64,000 nt of DNA from contig JANUWI010000021.1 in assembly GCA_025504975.1 (NCBI GenBank), forward strand, positions 558,001 through 622,000, in the 5' to 3' direction. This document shows positions 22,881 through 36,463 of this stretch, one piece after another. This DNA is from Plenodomus lindquistii. Taxonomy: Eukaryota > Ascomycota > Dothideomycetes > Pleosporales > Leptosphaeriaceae. Positions within the stretch are counted from its first letter, which is position 1. Each line of letters starts with the position of its first letter. The translations under genes and the position numbers were made by a program. The notes under the pieces are model-generated. The model did no database searches. It saw only the letters and a program-made list of their open reading frames with translations, and had not been told where the DNA came from.

Positions 22881-23581
22881 GATGACACTGCGCAATCAGC
22901 CGAGCCATTTGTTTTTGGAAGAACAACTTAGTTACGTGGATGTCGGGGCGAGGGTTGTGGACTGGGCTGTAGCCGTGTTCGGTTTGGGTCCAGCGTCGCC
23001 TTGTGGGAGGACTGCCGGAACATGTCGCGTAAAGTGAGCTGGTCGCCAGCCTGCGGTGCGATGACCTCGGCAACCTCGTCCATGACCAGCCTTGAACCAG
23101 GTGGTCGGCGGCGGGGTCTAGTGTGGCCATGTCAGGCCTGCGCTGTGTGGGGTGCGTCGTTGTGGAAAAGAGTGGGGTGTAAGACGAATTTAGAGGCCGG
23201 GGGTTGTATTGGCTGCAGCGGCTCGGAGGAGTGGCATTTGGTCGAAAAAGGTCCTTGGCGGGTTTTTCTAGCTTCTGCAATGATTTGTTAGCAGTGAACA
23301 ACGTATCGAGTGCGTGGATATCAGTGTACCTCATGATATGGTAGGACTTGCTCGCCATAACCCCCCTTCGCTGTCTGCGGTCTTTGGTGTGCAGCAGAAG
23401 GTCTTGGTTGGGGAAAGCTTCGGAGGGCGCGACCCCACCAACCGCGGCGGCCGTCCCCGCCAGCACCAACGACAACGACCCCACACCATTGCACAAACTG
23501 CCCACACGGTCGGCGCCAGGCGCATTTAAGATATGTAGATTGTATTGCTATGGCAAGAGTACTGCTGGGCTTACAAGACAA
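22876..23581 (-). CDS. Possible spliced gene, model unresolved
   Basis: Minus-strand frames 23,321-23,581 and 22,876-23,505 are separated by a plausible 55-nt intron (GTACAC...GCTAAC...TTGCAG) near 23,330-23,276. It would join …QVLPYHE to KLEKPAKDLF. Further down, near 23,080-22,930, a third frame reads MDEVAEVIAPQAGDQ…, which looks natural. I could not find splice sites linking all parts or a convincing start. It may be a real multi-exon gene divergent from nothing recognisable, or chance. Function unknown. Confidence 0.22.
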
Positions 23582-23772
23582 TCATCGAATCCCCGCAGAA
23601 GACGAGCAATGTGAAATTCATCGACACGAGAAGACGAGTTACATCTCACCGTCAATCACCACGCACTCTTTCAGGGCCCTTGGTGCCCTCCCCCATCCTC
23701 CGGCCAAAATCCCCGGCAATTCTTCTTCACGGCATCAGAAGTCGACGCGCACCCCTTTGAACTCAAGCATGC

Positions 23773-24387
23773 TCAGACTTGTTCCAAAACCCCCCCCAGG
23801 AAGAAGGACAAGATCTGAACGACTGCGAGGTGCAAGAGGGCCCATGAGATGAGGAACCAGAAGCGAGAGACCAGATCCAGCGCAAGCATCAGTGCGAACA
23901 CTTGGAGCACCACGTACGGAAACTGCTCGAGTGTCAAGTGACTTGCCATGCCGCGGAGCTTGGAGTACAGGATCTGCGCAATGCCGAGAGGTGCACGTGG
24001 TTGTTCAGAGAGCGTGCTGCGCACCGTGCTTCCTCCCAGACCAACGCCATCAGCAGACTCAATCCCAAGCATCAGCATGTACACTCCCATCGCCAGATCC
24101 CAACTCGATGCGTCCGTGGCCAGTCCCAAGTTGCGACAGTACATTTTGAGATCGCTCCGTGGTGACTTCTCAATCTGCAGCCGCGCAATCCTGTCAATCT
24201 GGCCGTAGCCGTGTGGCCTGGCGGCAGCTGGTTCGATGGCTTCGAGCTGGTTGGCGAAGTGCAGGCAGTAGCGGATCTTGTTGGCGCCTTCGGTCCTGGT
24301 CATGTTGTTGATGAGACCAAGGGATTCCAGAAAGCGCTGGAGGTTTTCCTTCCGGATAACGATCGCCATGGCGTCGGGGCGGGGCAT
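23773..24387 (-). CDS. Hypothetical membrane-associated protein
   Basis: A single-exon 204-residue minus-strand gene; a second in-frame ATG at codon 7 (24,369) is an alternative start with a good context. Residues 10-110 are predicted helical and amphipathic with many arginines and leucines. The C-terminal 45 residues form one or two membrane segments (…VVLQVFALMLALDL... and …ALLHLAVVQILSFFLGGVL). The helix-loop pattern (FLESL…NKIRYCLHFANQL) is vaguely like PEX11-type peroxisomal membrane proteins, but the usual signature is absent, so I make no family call. Upstream is a CCA/GGT trinucleotide run (about 24,450) in the probable 5' UTR. Length, clean ending and codon bias support a real gene. 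Confidence 0.65.
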   Translation of the reverse strand: MPRPDAMAIVIRKENLQRFLESLGLINNMTRTEGANKIRYCLHFANQLEAIEPAAARPHGYGQIDRIARLQIEKSPRSDLKMYCRNLGLATDASSWDLAMGVYMLMLGIESADGVGLGGSTVRSTLSEQPRAPLGIAQILYSKLRGMASHLTLEQFPYVVLQVFALMLALDLVSRFWFLISWALLHLAVVQILSFFLGGVLEQV

Positions 24388-26431
24388 ATCGCGATGTTGG
24401 TTCTTGGTCGGGTGGCGGAGGGATGACTGGTTGAGTCGGAAATGGATTGGTGGTGGTGGTGGTGGTTTGTGTGGCGACGCGTGGGGAACGTTTTATGATC
24501 AGGGGGGACTGCAGTGGGAAGGTTCTGGTAGAGGCTTGATGCTGGGTGAATGAGTGTTTGTTTCGCACATTGTTCTTCCAGAATATGCGCGCAGGTGGTC
24601 GGTCAAACACCAATCTCATTGTGTTTGAACGTCTCGGCGGAGCGGCGAAACTCATGGAACTGGTGGACCACGGAATGCAGTGGTAGGGTGGACAGACTGC
24701 TTTGTGCAGGCTGTGATGATGGAGGTTACATACACTCGTGCATTCTCTTGGATAATCCAATATTCTTTGATCAGTATCCGATGTTCCCCCAAGGAAAGAG
24801 AATAACAGATGATGAGTGAAAAGGTTGGCGGGTTGCCGATTTTGAATGCCTTTGTAAATTGTCACGTTATTAGATTATTATATTGTTGTAAGATGCTTGG
24901 AGCTTGTACACACATGCAGTTGAGGTGAAGCACTTTAAGGGTTATACAGTTGCTTTGAGTAAAATCTTAATTCTAAGAGTAGAAATATTCAGCGCCTTAT
25001 AGTGGTCAGTTGGGGAGAGCTCTTTTGCTAGATCACGTGCAGATAGGAGAGCCATGTCACGTGTAGGGGTGCGTCTGATAACGCCCGAGTGCGAAGCTAT
25101 ACCTTTCTCACGCCGAGGTTGGACCACATTCACCAAAGCTTACCGCATTGTTTCCTTCGCAGCTTTTGGTACGATTCGTCCATCATACTCGCAGCTCTGT
25201 TCCTGCATCACAAGTCTACCGTCTTGATGTTACGTGGATCTTACGTGCAGGGCTGTAGACCGGCCGCCTATGATGCCGAATGGCAACACTTGTACAACTT
25301 CTCGCACATCTCCCCATACGTACCGGCAATCACGGCCCGCGTTGTCAAATCCAGAGTTGGTTTATTTTCCACGGATTTGGCCCTGTTGGGACTGTGTGAT
25401 CATTGTCTCCACACTGACATCTACATGCATGATTTTCGAGTACAAAGCCTAGTACAATCATCGTCGTCCCCTCAAGACTTGCTTCTAGTTCAATTGCTCG
25501 CTGTACCTGTCAAGTTCCCCCCATCGAGTTTCAGCGCTTTGTACACTCTGAATGAGCCGTGTACCCAACGGCCACGAGCATGGGAACGTTCTAGATTCTG
25601 TCGTAATTGCATATGTATTGGAATGACGTTTTCGTTGCTCTGCGGGCAGAGTTGTGGAACTGACATGCAGCCTTAGCCCCATGTTTGGAATGGCTCAGAC
25701 TGCTAGCGGGACGCGCATCTTCCCAAGATGAATGCGCGTCGCAAACCGATTTTGCATGCTGTACGATGTTGGCCCTGCTAGCATTTGCATGCTGGACGGG
25801 GAAGCAACCCGACCAATGCAGATCACGAGCCTCCTCGGGATGCATCGCAAACTTTGGACTCTTGTCAATCTGGGAGGACATGGAAGCATCCGCTCTCTGC
25901 ATCTTGATTCAAGCCATGCAAACTCCCTTTCAGCATTCCGCACACTTACGCCCTGTCCTGAGGTCGTCATCCGCGCATAAGCAATGCATATTATTCCCGT
26001 AGCGCCGGTGCGACGTTGTCAAACCCGCTCGCTTCCTCACCCCCGGTATAGATCCCAGCCTATGCATTTGTGTAGCTGTGACTACACTTACTCGCCCCGC
26101 ATATGCGCAGCGTGGCGTGGGCATCCAAGTATCCTATCTGTCTTCCCATATGCACGCGTCGCATGATCATGCAATCATTGGCTGCAAAGTGTCGGGACAT
26201 GCTGCCGCCATGGCGGTGAAGGGACAAGCAACCTCGCGCCAGGTCGCTTTCTTTACAATCTTTGAATCACAGTGACATAATGATGATTTGTAGGAAGCTC
26301 GCGGCGGTTCGCATAGTAAGTGTAACATTCGGGAATTGCTTTTGCCAGGACCGTTATTAACATCAAGTCGCCACTACCGTTCCATTATACTCGAAGTTCC
26401 GCCGTACTCGAGATAACCCCCAAGTCTCGTC
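24388..26431. other. Intergenic, nothing firmly supported
   Basis: Contains the probable 5' region of the 23,773-24,387 gene with a (GGT)n tract near 24,450. A 195-codon plus frame (25,089-25,676; first ATG about 25,227) is open but non-ATG-initiated, cysteine-rich and not recognisable. A proline-rich minus frame (24,194-24,865) is a shadow of the real gene and its leader. Confidence 0.35.
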
Positions 26432-27047
26432 ATGGCTCAGCACTATATCGATCTCAGATCCGCCTCGCCAGACCAACGCCTACCTGTTGTGGTCCCTGGA
26501 TCCGAGTCGTCCGGAGTAGTCATGCGCGACGCGAGTACTCAGGTTGTACCATCAACGCAGAGGTAGCATTCCCGCAAGCTAAACAAATTTTGATACTAAT
26601 CACCGCCTCAGCTTGGATTCTAGCACCTCGAGCATGGCCAGGATCGAGAACATGGTCGTAGCCATCAAGAAAGACAACGTCAAGCTGGCAGAAAAACTCG
26701 AACAAATCTCAGTGGACGCCATCAAGCAACTCGACCGCTTTGGAGAAGTTGTGAGCGATGCGAGCAGGGACCACCGCCAATCCACCTCTGCCCACATCGA
26801 TTATGTCAATCAGTTCCTTCGGATGCGTATCCCAAGCAATGAGGAAAGGGAAAATTTGCAACAGCAGATGTCTGCAGGACAGGACAGGCTGAAAGACATT
26901 CTGAAGAGAATCGACAAACTTGAGAAACGATTGTTCCCCCCGCCCGCAACGCGACAAAGCAAACGGAAATCTGAACAGAAGACGCCCGAATCCCCCGTTG
27001 AACAAGGACAGTCTTCTGTAGTGGGTACTGCTGGCCTGCACGAATAA
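26432..27047 (+). CDS. Coiled-coil hypothetical protein, two exons
   Basis: Exon 1 is 26,432-26,562, the intron is 26,563-26,611 (49 nt, GTAGCA...ACTAATC...CCTCAG) and exon 2 is 26,612-27,047, giving 188 residues. The ATG sits in a good context and the frame is continuous. Residues 1-44 are hydrophilic and probably disordered. Residues 50-150 are heptad-patterned and highly charged (…IENMVVAIKKDNVKLAEKLEQ…, …LQQQMSAGQDRLKDILKRID…), a long coiled coil. The tail is basic then acidic. No catalytic motif or signal peptide is seen. It is the last intact gene before the RIP block, 277 bp from the outer 5' LTR. It probably has a structural or adaptor role, but family and partner are unknown. Confidence 0.75.
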
Positions 27048-27324
27048 CTTGGTGAGCTCACAGCATACATGCAGGAATTGTAGGTAAGTTAGTTTTGGAC
27101 GGGGGCACTGCATCCGCTGGGGTTGAGAGCAAGGAGTCATGGACAGGATCAGCGGTCGTGGTCGGACGATTGGTTTCAAGCAGCTTGTCAAGTTTAAAAG
27201 TCTTATTATGCTACAATGAATGAATAAATGTGTCTGCTATTATCGTCTGCACGCTTAATACTGCTGTCGGCGGATTTAGTGACGTTTATACTCAAGTATA
27301 ACTACTCATCTCAACGTGCTAGTG

Positions 27325-27740
27325 TGTAACAAAGCCACATCCTATTACAACGACGACCCTCAGCCACAGGAGCCCCCTCGTGAGCCACCCCTATCTTTCC
27401 CTATACAAGCTTATTAAAGATAGAAGACTATACTAACCTCTACCTAAACTACCTCTATACTATACTTAGTCTAGATTTTACAGAAATTTCTACTCTACTA
27501 TTACCTACGTGCTAATATAGTAGAGAAAAAAAAAACCTTTATAAAAGCCTAGAACTACCTCTAAATTTTATTTTATATAGTTTATTTTTTTAATAAATCT
27601 ATAAAAGTATAATTTTTTTATTTTTTTATATAAAATTTATAAAAATATAATTTATATAGTTTTTTAATCTACGCGTATTTTTATATACTTTTAAACTAAT
27701 TTAAATACTTTTTAGTACTTTATATTTTTAAACTATAATA
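27325..27740 (+). repeat. 5' LTR of outer gypsy element
   Basis: The first 90 or so bases are almost unmutated and align without gaps to 46,080-46,171, where C is replaced by T and G by A. From about 27,420 on this copy is itself heavily RIP-mutated. It is about 150 bp shorter than the 3' copy because of a segment present only in the latter (about 46,315-46,475). Confidence 0.8.
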
Positions 27741-28000
27741 TTATAAAAAAATTATTTTTCTACTAGTAATAGCTTATATAATATTACTAATTTATTAAAA
27801 AAAATTATTTAAATTCTATAGTTAACTAGCCTCTAAAATTTTCTAGGTTCTAGCTGTAATTAATACTAATAGATTTATTAATATTTTAAAATTAAATTCT
27901 AAAAATTTCTAGTTAATTAAAGTTTATAAGTTTAGACTTTTATAGTATTACTAGTTTAAATTACTTTTAAAAAAAGTTATATTAAATAGTACTAAAGTTA

Positions 28001-28210
28001 TAAAAGCTTAAATATAGTAATATAAATTAATAGTTATATTTTACTCTAGAGGTAAAATATTATATAGAGAGCTAGTTTTCTATATATAAAAGTAGAAATA
28101 TAATATTTCTACTAATTAAAGTATACTAGCTAGATAAAGGCTAGTATAGATAAAGTAAAGTAAATACTAAACTTCTAATTTTATAAAAACTATAAGTTTA
28201 AACTATAATA
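28001..28210 (-). repeat. LTR of inner gypsy element (left copy)
   Basis: It shares about 208 bp with 38,268-38,475, beginning TAAAAGCTTAAATATAGTAA and ending AAACTATAATA. Similarity stops abruptly on both sides. TG...CA termini would read TA...TA after RIP, as seen. For a minus-strand element this is the 3' LTR. Confidence 0.65.
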
Positions 28211-30128
28211 CTACTCTTTTTTATTAAATAAATAAGTTTTAAGATTTAAATATTAAATATAGTAGCTATTATGTTTTATAAAAGCTACACGTAGATTTAT
28301 AGTAATAATAAATAAATAATAGTTTATATTCTATAATACTTTATATCTCTAGCTATTACTCTATTATAATTTTATATAATATTTATTTCTAGCTTTTTTT
28401 ATATATATCTATAATTGTAGTATTATAGCTTTTAATAAAAGCTTCTAGAAAAATAATTATAGTTAGTAGGAATACTCTAAATATAATAAATTAATTTTTT
28501 TAATAGTTAGTAAAGTTTAATTTAGTATATTATAGTTATTATTATTACTAATAGGCGTGTAGTACTATTCTAGCCTTTTAGTTTACTATAAATTTCTAAA
28601 GGTATAATTTATAGCTTTTGTTATAGCTAGTATAATAGTACTTTTTTTAGTTACCTAATAATACTTTTTATAAATTTTAGTTTTAAATTTAAAAGTAAAA
28701 GCTAGTTATATTTAGAGTAAATTATTTACTATACTAAATAGATATAAACTAGCTTTAACTTTATTATATAGTTTACTATATAATAGTTTATAACTAGATT
28801 CTAAAGTATAAATTATACTACTATTCTAAACTTAGTACTTTTTTATATTATAAATAATTTATATACTATAAATTTAGTAAAGTACTAGATATAGTATACT
28901 TTTATAAACTTAGCTAATTTAATTAGGTTTATATAAAATTTTTATAAAAAGTTATTATTACTAAAAAGGTAGTCTATTTATTATATTTAGTACTATAGAA
29001 AACCTTTTTTATTACTATATACATTTTTTTTATATTTATTAATTTAGTAATTTAAAATAGCTTTAATAGTATAGTTTATATTATTTTTAATTTTAGAGTT
29101 AAAATTTACTAGAACTTTTTTATTACGCGTTTATTTAGAAAATTACTAGTTATTATATAGATATAATAACTATAGATAGAATATATTATAGATTTAGTTT
29201 ATAATAGATAGTAGGTCTAATTAGTAAACTATATTATTAATAATATAAGTAATAGTAAATAGGCTATAATTTTTATAGTTTAATAATAAATATAGTCTAT
29301 AAATATATAAATTATAGATATTAAATATAACCTAGTTATTTATTTTAAACTTTAGTAATAGTAGCCTAGTATTATTAGTATACTTAGCTTATTTTATTTA
29401 TACTTATTTAAAAACCTATTAAAGCTTTTATTAGAGTATAGTTAGTTTTTAAGTAAAAGCGTTAGTATTAAATTAATTATAATAGATTAGAGTATTTACT
29501 ATAGATACTAGTAGTAAAGGCTGTAGACTATTCTAAAAAAAATAGTATTTAGTAGCTTTAAATAGTAAAATACTAGTACTAAAGCTAGTATTTAAATTTA
29601 CTTTAAATTTAGCTATAAATAAAAACTAAGCCTAGTTATTCTACTTATAGTTAATATATAGTTTAAAAAATACTTTAAAATAAATATTTATAATTTTAGT
29701 TTATCTATTTATTTTAGAATAATAGGCTATAAAAAACTTTAGATAAATACCTAATTATTAGTATAATTACTACTAGAAATATAATATAAACTAAAATCTA
29801 TAATTAAATAGAATCTTTTAGAATATTTTTTTTATTACTATACGTACTCTATAAACTTTTAAACTAAAGTATTTATAGTAAAGTTAGCTATAAAAATAAA
29901 CTTTTTATTTTTAAATTAATAGTTTACTATAATAAAAATATTTGTAAATACTTAGCTATTATACGTAAATAGTAGTAAATAGATAATAAAGTCTATTAAT
30001 ATTTAAAACTAGTGCTACTATAGAATTAAAAAAAAGTATAGAAAGCTATACTTTCTTTTATAATATAGCTTATTTTTTTTATAAAAAAAATAGTTATATA
30101 TATATTAGGCTATATTAAAAGTTATATA

Positions 30129-31988
30129 ACATACTTTATAGACAAGCAGTTTATATAGACAAGCAGTCTACCTCTACTAAAACTCTACTAAAACTATACT
30201 CTATTCTAGTCTAAAGTAGTATAATATAGCGCTATATAGTATAAAACTAGCCTAAATACTATTCTATAACTACTTCTACTTTACTTTTATATATTTATAA
30301 ATTATACTCTATTTTATAGCACTATATATAATATTATACCTACTTATAGCTTTTACTAGTCTACTTTTTTTTTTATTTTTTTTCTATTACTACGCGTTTT
30401 AAACTCTTTTAGAGTAGTTAAATATAGGCCTTTTTTAGCTATAAAGTTACTTTTATACTAAATTTACTTTTTTTTATATAATTTATAACGCGTAGTAGCT
30501 TTATTAGTAGTTTAAAACTTAGTAATTTTTTTTTACGCTAATACTAGCTTATACGCAATAATTATAGCCTTTTTTAATACTTTTTTAAAAGCTTTAACTA
30601 TAGAAGTTAGTAAGCTATTTATATACCTTTAAATTTTTACTTTTATAAGTATTAATTATAACTCTAGTTTAAAAGTATTATTTAGAGTTTATAACTACTA
30701 GAGCTTATTATTAATAGAAAGTAGTAATAGAGTGCGTAACTAGACTTTAAAGCGTAATATAACTAACTCTAGCTTATATAGAACTAGTCTAGCGCTTTAA
30801 AACTTTTTTTAAATATTACTAGAAATTATTATAGGTTTATAAGCGCGTATAAAGTAAAGTAGAAATTTAAACTTTATAATATATATAATATAGTTATATA
30901 TAAACTTTTTAGCTTAGCAGCTATACGCCTACTTTAAAAAAATAAAATAACTTATATTAAATAGCTAGAGGAAGTGTAATAAGTAAAAAAGTATATATAT
31001 AGTAATAATTTTTTTTTTATAGTATTACTAGAATTTAAGTAAGTTATAGCTTTTATAGCTATTAATAATAAACAGCTAGTACTTTCTAATAGTACGCGTT
31101 TTAGTATAAGTATTAAAATACTCTAGCTACTAATATTTAAACTTATTAGTTATCTAGCTATTTTTAAAAACTATAATAATTTAATTTCTAGGTAGACTAT
31201 TTTTTTTATACTAGGCTAAAAAGTAGTAGTAGCCTTTAAAAATAATAAAAAGTAGAATAGCCTATTCTATTATATTAATCCTCTAGATAACTGTTATCTA
31301 CTTCTAATTACTCTACTAGACTACTTTTAGTTATTTTTAATACTCTAAAGCTATAATAACTACTTCTATTAATATCTAGCCTATTATAAAGCCTATTTTA
31401 TTAAAGTTATATATATTTTTATTTTAGATACTATACTTCTTTTTTATATTAGCTACTAGTTTAAACTAGGCTTTAATAACTTTTAAGTTTTTATATAAAG
31501 CTTTTTTATAGTTATACTTATAATTAAACTTTACTTTAAATTTAAAGTAGTATTTAATAAATGTACTAGGCTAGTTTACGCTAATATAGTCTAGATTACG
31601 CTTATTATATAATAAATTAGCTATATCTACTATAGCTATAAATTTTAGAGGAAATTCTTGCGTATATAGTTTAAATATATACTAAATAATTACTTCCTTT
31701 TTATTTTTATCTAGTTTTTTTAGATTAGGCGTATAATCTCTATATAGAAATTAACTAGCGCGTTTTTAATATAAAATAGTATAGAAAACGTTATAAATAG
31801 CTATAGCGTGTTATAAAAAGAGATTTATATTTTATTTTAAAGCCTATAGCGTAAGCTATATCTAAGCTTTATTAGAGAGTTCTATCTAGTATTATTAGTA
31901 GAATATTATGTAGGTATATATAGTTTTAATAGAGTTTTAGTAGAGGTAGACTACTTATCTATATAGACTACTTATCTATAAAGTATAT
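30129..31988 (-). mobile_element. Fot1/pogo-like DNA transposon, copy 1
   Basis: 1,860 bp with terminal inverted repeats of about 70 bp that open ACATACTTTATAGACAAGC and contain a doubled AAGCAGT word. It is flanked by TA on both sides (30,127-30,128; 31,989-31,990). The decayed transposase runs on the minus strand. It is inserted in the inner gypsy element. This copy keeps two unmutated ACAAGCAG words in its TIR where the others read ATAAG. Confidence 0.85.
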
Positions 31989-32999
31989 TATAGCTAGTAG
32001 TACTAGTATACTACTTTTAAATATAATTTATATTTACTTCTATAACTTTTATATATAAACTAGTATATAAATTTAGAAATTGTTATTTATAATTATCTAG
32101 TAGGTATATAGAGCTTATTATTAATATATAATAAATTATTATAGATAGTATAGTTACTAAACTTAATTTATAGATATTCTAGCCTAGTAATTAGCTTATA
32201 GAAAATTTATTAGTTACTATTCTATTTAGCTTTAATAATATTTTATAAAACTAGATTATTTTTATATTCTACTTTAATAGCTATAATAAAGTTAATTTAG
32301 GTATTATATATAGCGTCTATATCTATAATTTATAAAAGTTTTTCTAATATTTAATATATTATTTAGGCTAAGTATATAATATTAGATTAATAGAACTTAT
32401 TTTTTTTATTTACTAAATAGATTGTATAGCAGGTACTATTAGGTAAAGTAAAGCTTAGTAATATAATTAATAGCTTTAGATCTATATTACTTAGCTTTAG
32501 TACTATTTATAATTACTATTAGTAATATTTATTATTAACTATTTTAGGTAGATCTTCTAGGTAGTAAATAAAAGTATTTGGTTTAGTATTTTATTTATCT
32601 AGTTAGTAAGTAATCTAGAAGTTAAACTCTAAAAAAAATTCTACCTATTAGATTTACTTCTAATTTAGTTTTTTAGTCTATATAAACTACTAAAAGGTCT
32701 AGTAATTAAAAAAAACTTTAATAGAATTATTAGTTTCTAAAAGTTTAAACTTTTATTTTTTAAAAGCTTTTATAATAGCTAGTAGTTTTTTATTATAAAT
32801 TTTATAGTTATATTCTACTAGTATTATTTTATATAATAAAAAGACTATAAAATAAAATATACTATTAGTATTTTTCTATAATATAATAGCTATAGTAATA
32901 AAGTTATATAAATTAGTTTCTAACTAGATTTTAAAGTCTAGGTTAAAATATATAAAAACTTCTAGAGTATAAAATATATTTTTAAATTATTTAAAAGCT

Positions 33000-34100
33000 T
33001 TAACTACTACCTCTTTAAATTTTAAAAAAAATTAATAATATTAGTTCTTACTATCTCTATCCTTTCTAGTAAAAGTAGTAAAAGCTTTAGTAATATATAA
33101 AAAGCTTTTAATAAATCTTTTATAAAAGTTAGTAAAGCTAAAAAAAGTTTATATATTTATTATATTATATAGAGTTTACTAGTCTAGAACTGTCTAAACT
33201 TTTTTTAGATCTATTTTAATACTATTAGTTATAAAAAAAAAACTAAAATACTTAACGTATTTAGTTGTAAATTAGTATTTAGTAGAGTCTAGAAATATAC
33301 CTTCTTTTTATAGCTTATAAAAAACTTTAAAAACGTATTTTTAATATATATTTTTATTATTTTTATAGATATAATTAAAAATGTTATCTAGATATATAGT
33401 CTAGAAGTTATCTAAATACTTCTAAAGTATTTTATTAATAAATATTTAGAAAGTACCTAAAGTATTATATATACTAAATAGTATTACTAGGTATTTATAT
33501 AGACTAAATTTTATAAAAAAATTATTTTTTTATACCTAGATTTAATATAAATAGTATTAAATATAGCTATAATATTAATAATACTTATTTACTATACTTT
33601 TACTATATAACTAAAGGTTTTTTAATAGCTAGAGAAGTAATTTTATTTTTTTTAGTAATATTATTTAAAGCTCTATAGTCTATATAGATTTATAGTCTAC
33701 TATCTAGCTTTTTAACTATAAAAATAAAAGCTACGTATAGTAATATACTAAGTTAATTAAATTTTAACTAATTATATTATAAATATAGGCTTTTACTATT
33801 TCTATTTTAGTATAAATAAAGCTATATATATATAGCTTAGAGACTTTACCTAGTATTATTTTAATAGTATAGTTACTTTCTAGTTAGTATAGTAAAAGTT
33901 TACTAGCTAGTTTAAAAGTAAAAATACTAAATATAGCTTTATATACCTAGTCTAGTACTATTTTATAAATTTATTTTTCTATTACTAGTAAACGCTTTAG
34001 CTTTAATATATATTATTTAAAGTAATTTTAGATAATAGCTGTGTAGTAGGCCTATTAGTAGTATACTTTAAATAGTTATTTAAATAAATTAAATAGTTTT
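33000..34100 (-). pseudogene. Decayed gypsy reverse transcriptase of the inner element
   Basis: The minus strand shows, in order, a D-Y-R-A-L-N-like word, fingers/palm spacing, Y-L-D-N-I (YLDD after G-to-A) near 33,390, a following Y-x-F-I-T-like word and the N-F-Y-x-R-F-I-like word of the connection. Stops, mostly TAG or TAA from CAG/CAA/TGG, are spread throughout. The order and spacing identify Ty3/gypsy RT; nothing functional remains. Confidence 0.7.
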
Positions 34101-36463
34101 TTTAGTTTATTTTATTTATAAAGCTTAATTTATACTATATTACTTAGTTATTTAATATATAATAAATAAGCTATATATATACTAATAATAAATACTTATT
34201 TAACTACTATAAATAGTTTTATTTTACTATCTAGTAAACTATAATTATTATAGATAGTATCTAGTATACTTTATTAAAAATACCTAGCTATATAGTAGTT
34301 AGAGCTAAAATAAAAAAAACGTTTTTTCCTAAATTCTAGAGTAAACTAATATTTATTAAACTATATTATACTTAGAATAATAAAGTAATTTTCTAGTAGT
34401 ATTAGATAGTAGAGTATATTACTAATATAGTTACTATATTTAATTTATATATTTATAGCTTTAGTAATTATATTAGCTACTTTACTATTAGCTAAATATA
34501 AAGTAAAACGCGTAAATAGCTTTATAATTAGAAAGTAGCTTTTATAAATCTAGTCTATATTACTAAAATTAATACTAGTACTAGTATTTACTAAAGTAAT
34601 AGCTTTTTTTTACTTAATATTAGTTTAAATATAAAAGTTAAATTATAATAATTATATTAGGTCTAGTTTTATTTTATTATAGTTTTAAAAGGCTGCTATA
34701 GATAAATAGTAAACTTCTAAAGTAAATAGTTTTAAAGTAATTATTATTATAGTAGCGTAAAGTTATTTATAATAAATAATAACTTAGTAAATTACTTTTA
34801 ATAATATATACTATTTATATTTCTAGTTATAGTTTTAAATAGAAGCTAGTTAAAAAATAAGTTATTTAAAAAGTCTAGTAGATTAAAATTAATATTATCT
34901 TCTATTTTACTACTATTTTTACTAAATAAGTAATTATTTTTATTATTTTTACTATTATTATTAGTAGTAATAGTAGTAAAATAAAAGGCTATAATAGCTA
35001 GTAAAAGTTTACATTTATATTTATTCTATAATAGTAAGTAGTAGCTAGTATTATTTTAGACTTAATAACTAGGTTTAGTATAATACTAATAAACGCGCTT
35101 TTTATTTATTATTTTATATTACTTCTAAATACGCTATATTTAGTTAGTTATTTAAAGCTATTACTATATTTAGTAGAAAAAAAAGTACGTTATTTAAATA
35201 ACGCGTATTATTTTTAAAAAGCTACTTTTTTTTTAGGCTAGCCTATATTAATTTATCTCTATATAAAATTAGCTTTATAAATAGTATTTATAAATAGAGT
35301 TAATATATTAGGTATATTATTATTATAGCTAATAGATGTATTTTATAATAGGTTTAGCTCTATATTCTATTACGCGTAATTAACTATTATAGCTTTAAAT
35401 AGCTTATAGTAATAAATAATAGAAATAAATATTCTACGCTATTCTATAAAAAATTAGTTTTTTATTTTTAAATTTTTATTTTATAGCTTATTTAAGGTAT
35501 TTATAACGCGTTTATTTAAAAAATAACTAAAGTATTAGTTAAATATATTAAAAAGATTATAAATAGTAGAAAAAGCTATATTATTAATAACCTTCTAAAT
35601 CTAACTATTAATATATAAATCTAGGTATAGAAGTTATTTATTATTAAATAAAGTTTTATATTTTATAATAATTAACTTTCTTAATTTATTATAGACTTTT
35701 TTAGAGTTTTTTTTTAGTTTAGATATCTATATTAGATAGTTTAAAGTATACTCTAGTAGTAGTTATTACTATTATACTTTCTATAAGTATAGTATATTTT
35801 ATATTTTTAGAGTTATAGTTATAGTTTAGTTACTAGCCCTCTATAGTCTATTATATATTAAATAAAAAAAAGCTATAGAGATTATTAAAAGTCTATTATA
35901 TTAGACTTATCTAGGTAAGCTAGAAAAATAATTACTATATAAATTATTAGGTTTACTACTATAAAAGTTATTAAAATAACTTAATTTTAGTTAGTACTAA
36001 AAAATAGAAGTATATAGCCTAAAACTAGGCTAAATATAATTAATTATAATAACTTAAAAGTTAACTTTTTTATACTTTTTTTTTAAATTAATATTTATTT
36101 AGTTAAGCTTTATAGCTAAGTTTTTTAAAGTAGTAGTAAACTACTTTAACTTTTTTTCTTTAGCTAGGCTACTCTAGTAGTAGTAGTTAGCTTTTTTTTT
36201 AAACTAAGTTTTTATTAAAGTTTTTATACTTAGAGTTCTAGTATTAAAAGCTAGATTTTAATATAGCTATTTAATTTTTTAGTTAGTTAATAATAACTTT
36301 AGTATTATAGAGTTTATATTATAGTTCTATAAAAGCTTACCTTTTATTAGTAGATAGTTATTTTCTAGACTTTTTACTTAAATACTTATAATAGGCTTTA
36401 AAGTTAGTATATTTAAAGTAATTAATAGTACTATTTATAAATACATAGGTAATATCTATAGTA

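Noticed and set aside
23773..24387. PEX11 family assignment
   Set aside because: Only a vague helix pattern matches; the diagnostic N-terminal signature is not present.
24194..24865. 223-codon minus-strand frame
   Set aside because: It covers the 5' leader and shifted frame of the 23,773-24,387 gene and is low-complexity (poly-Thr from a CCA run).
25089..25676. 195-codon plus-strand frame
   Set aside because: Starts at GTG, no recognisable domain, and no splice or codon-bias support.
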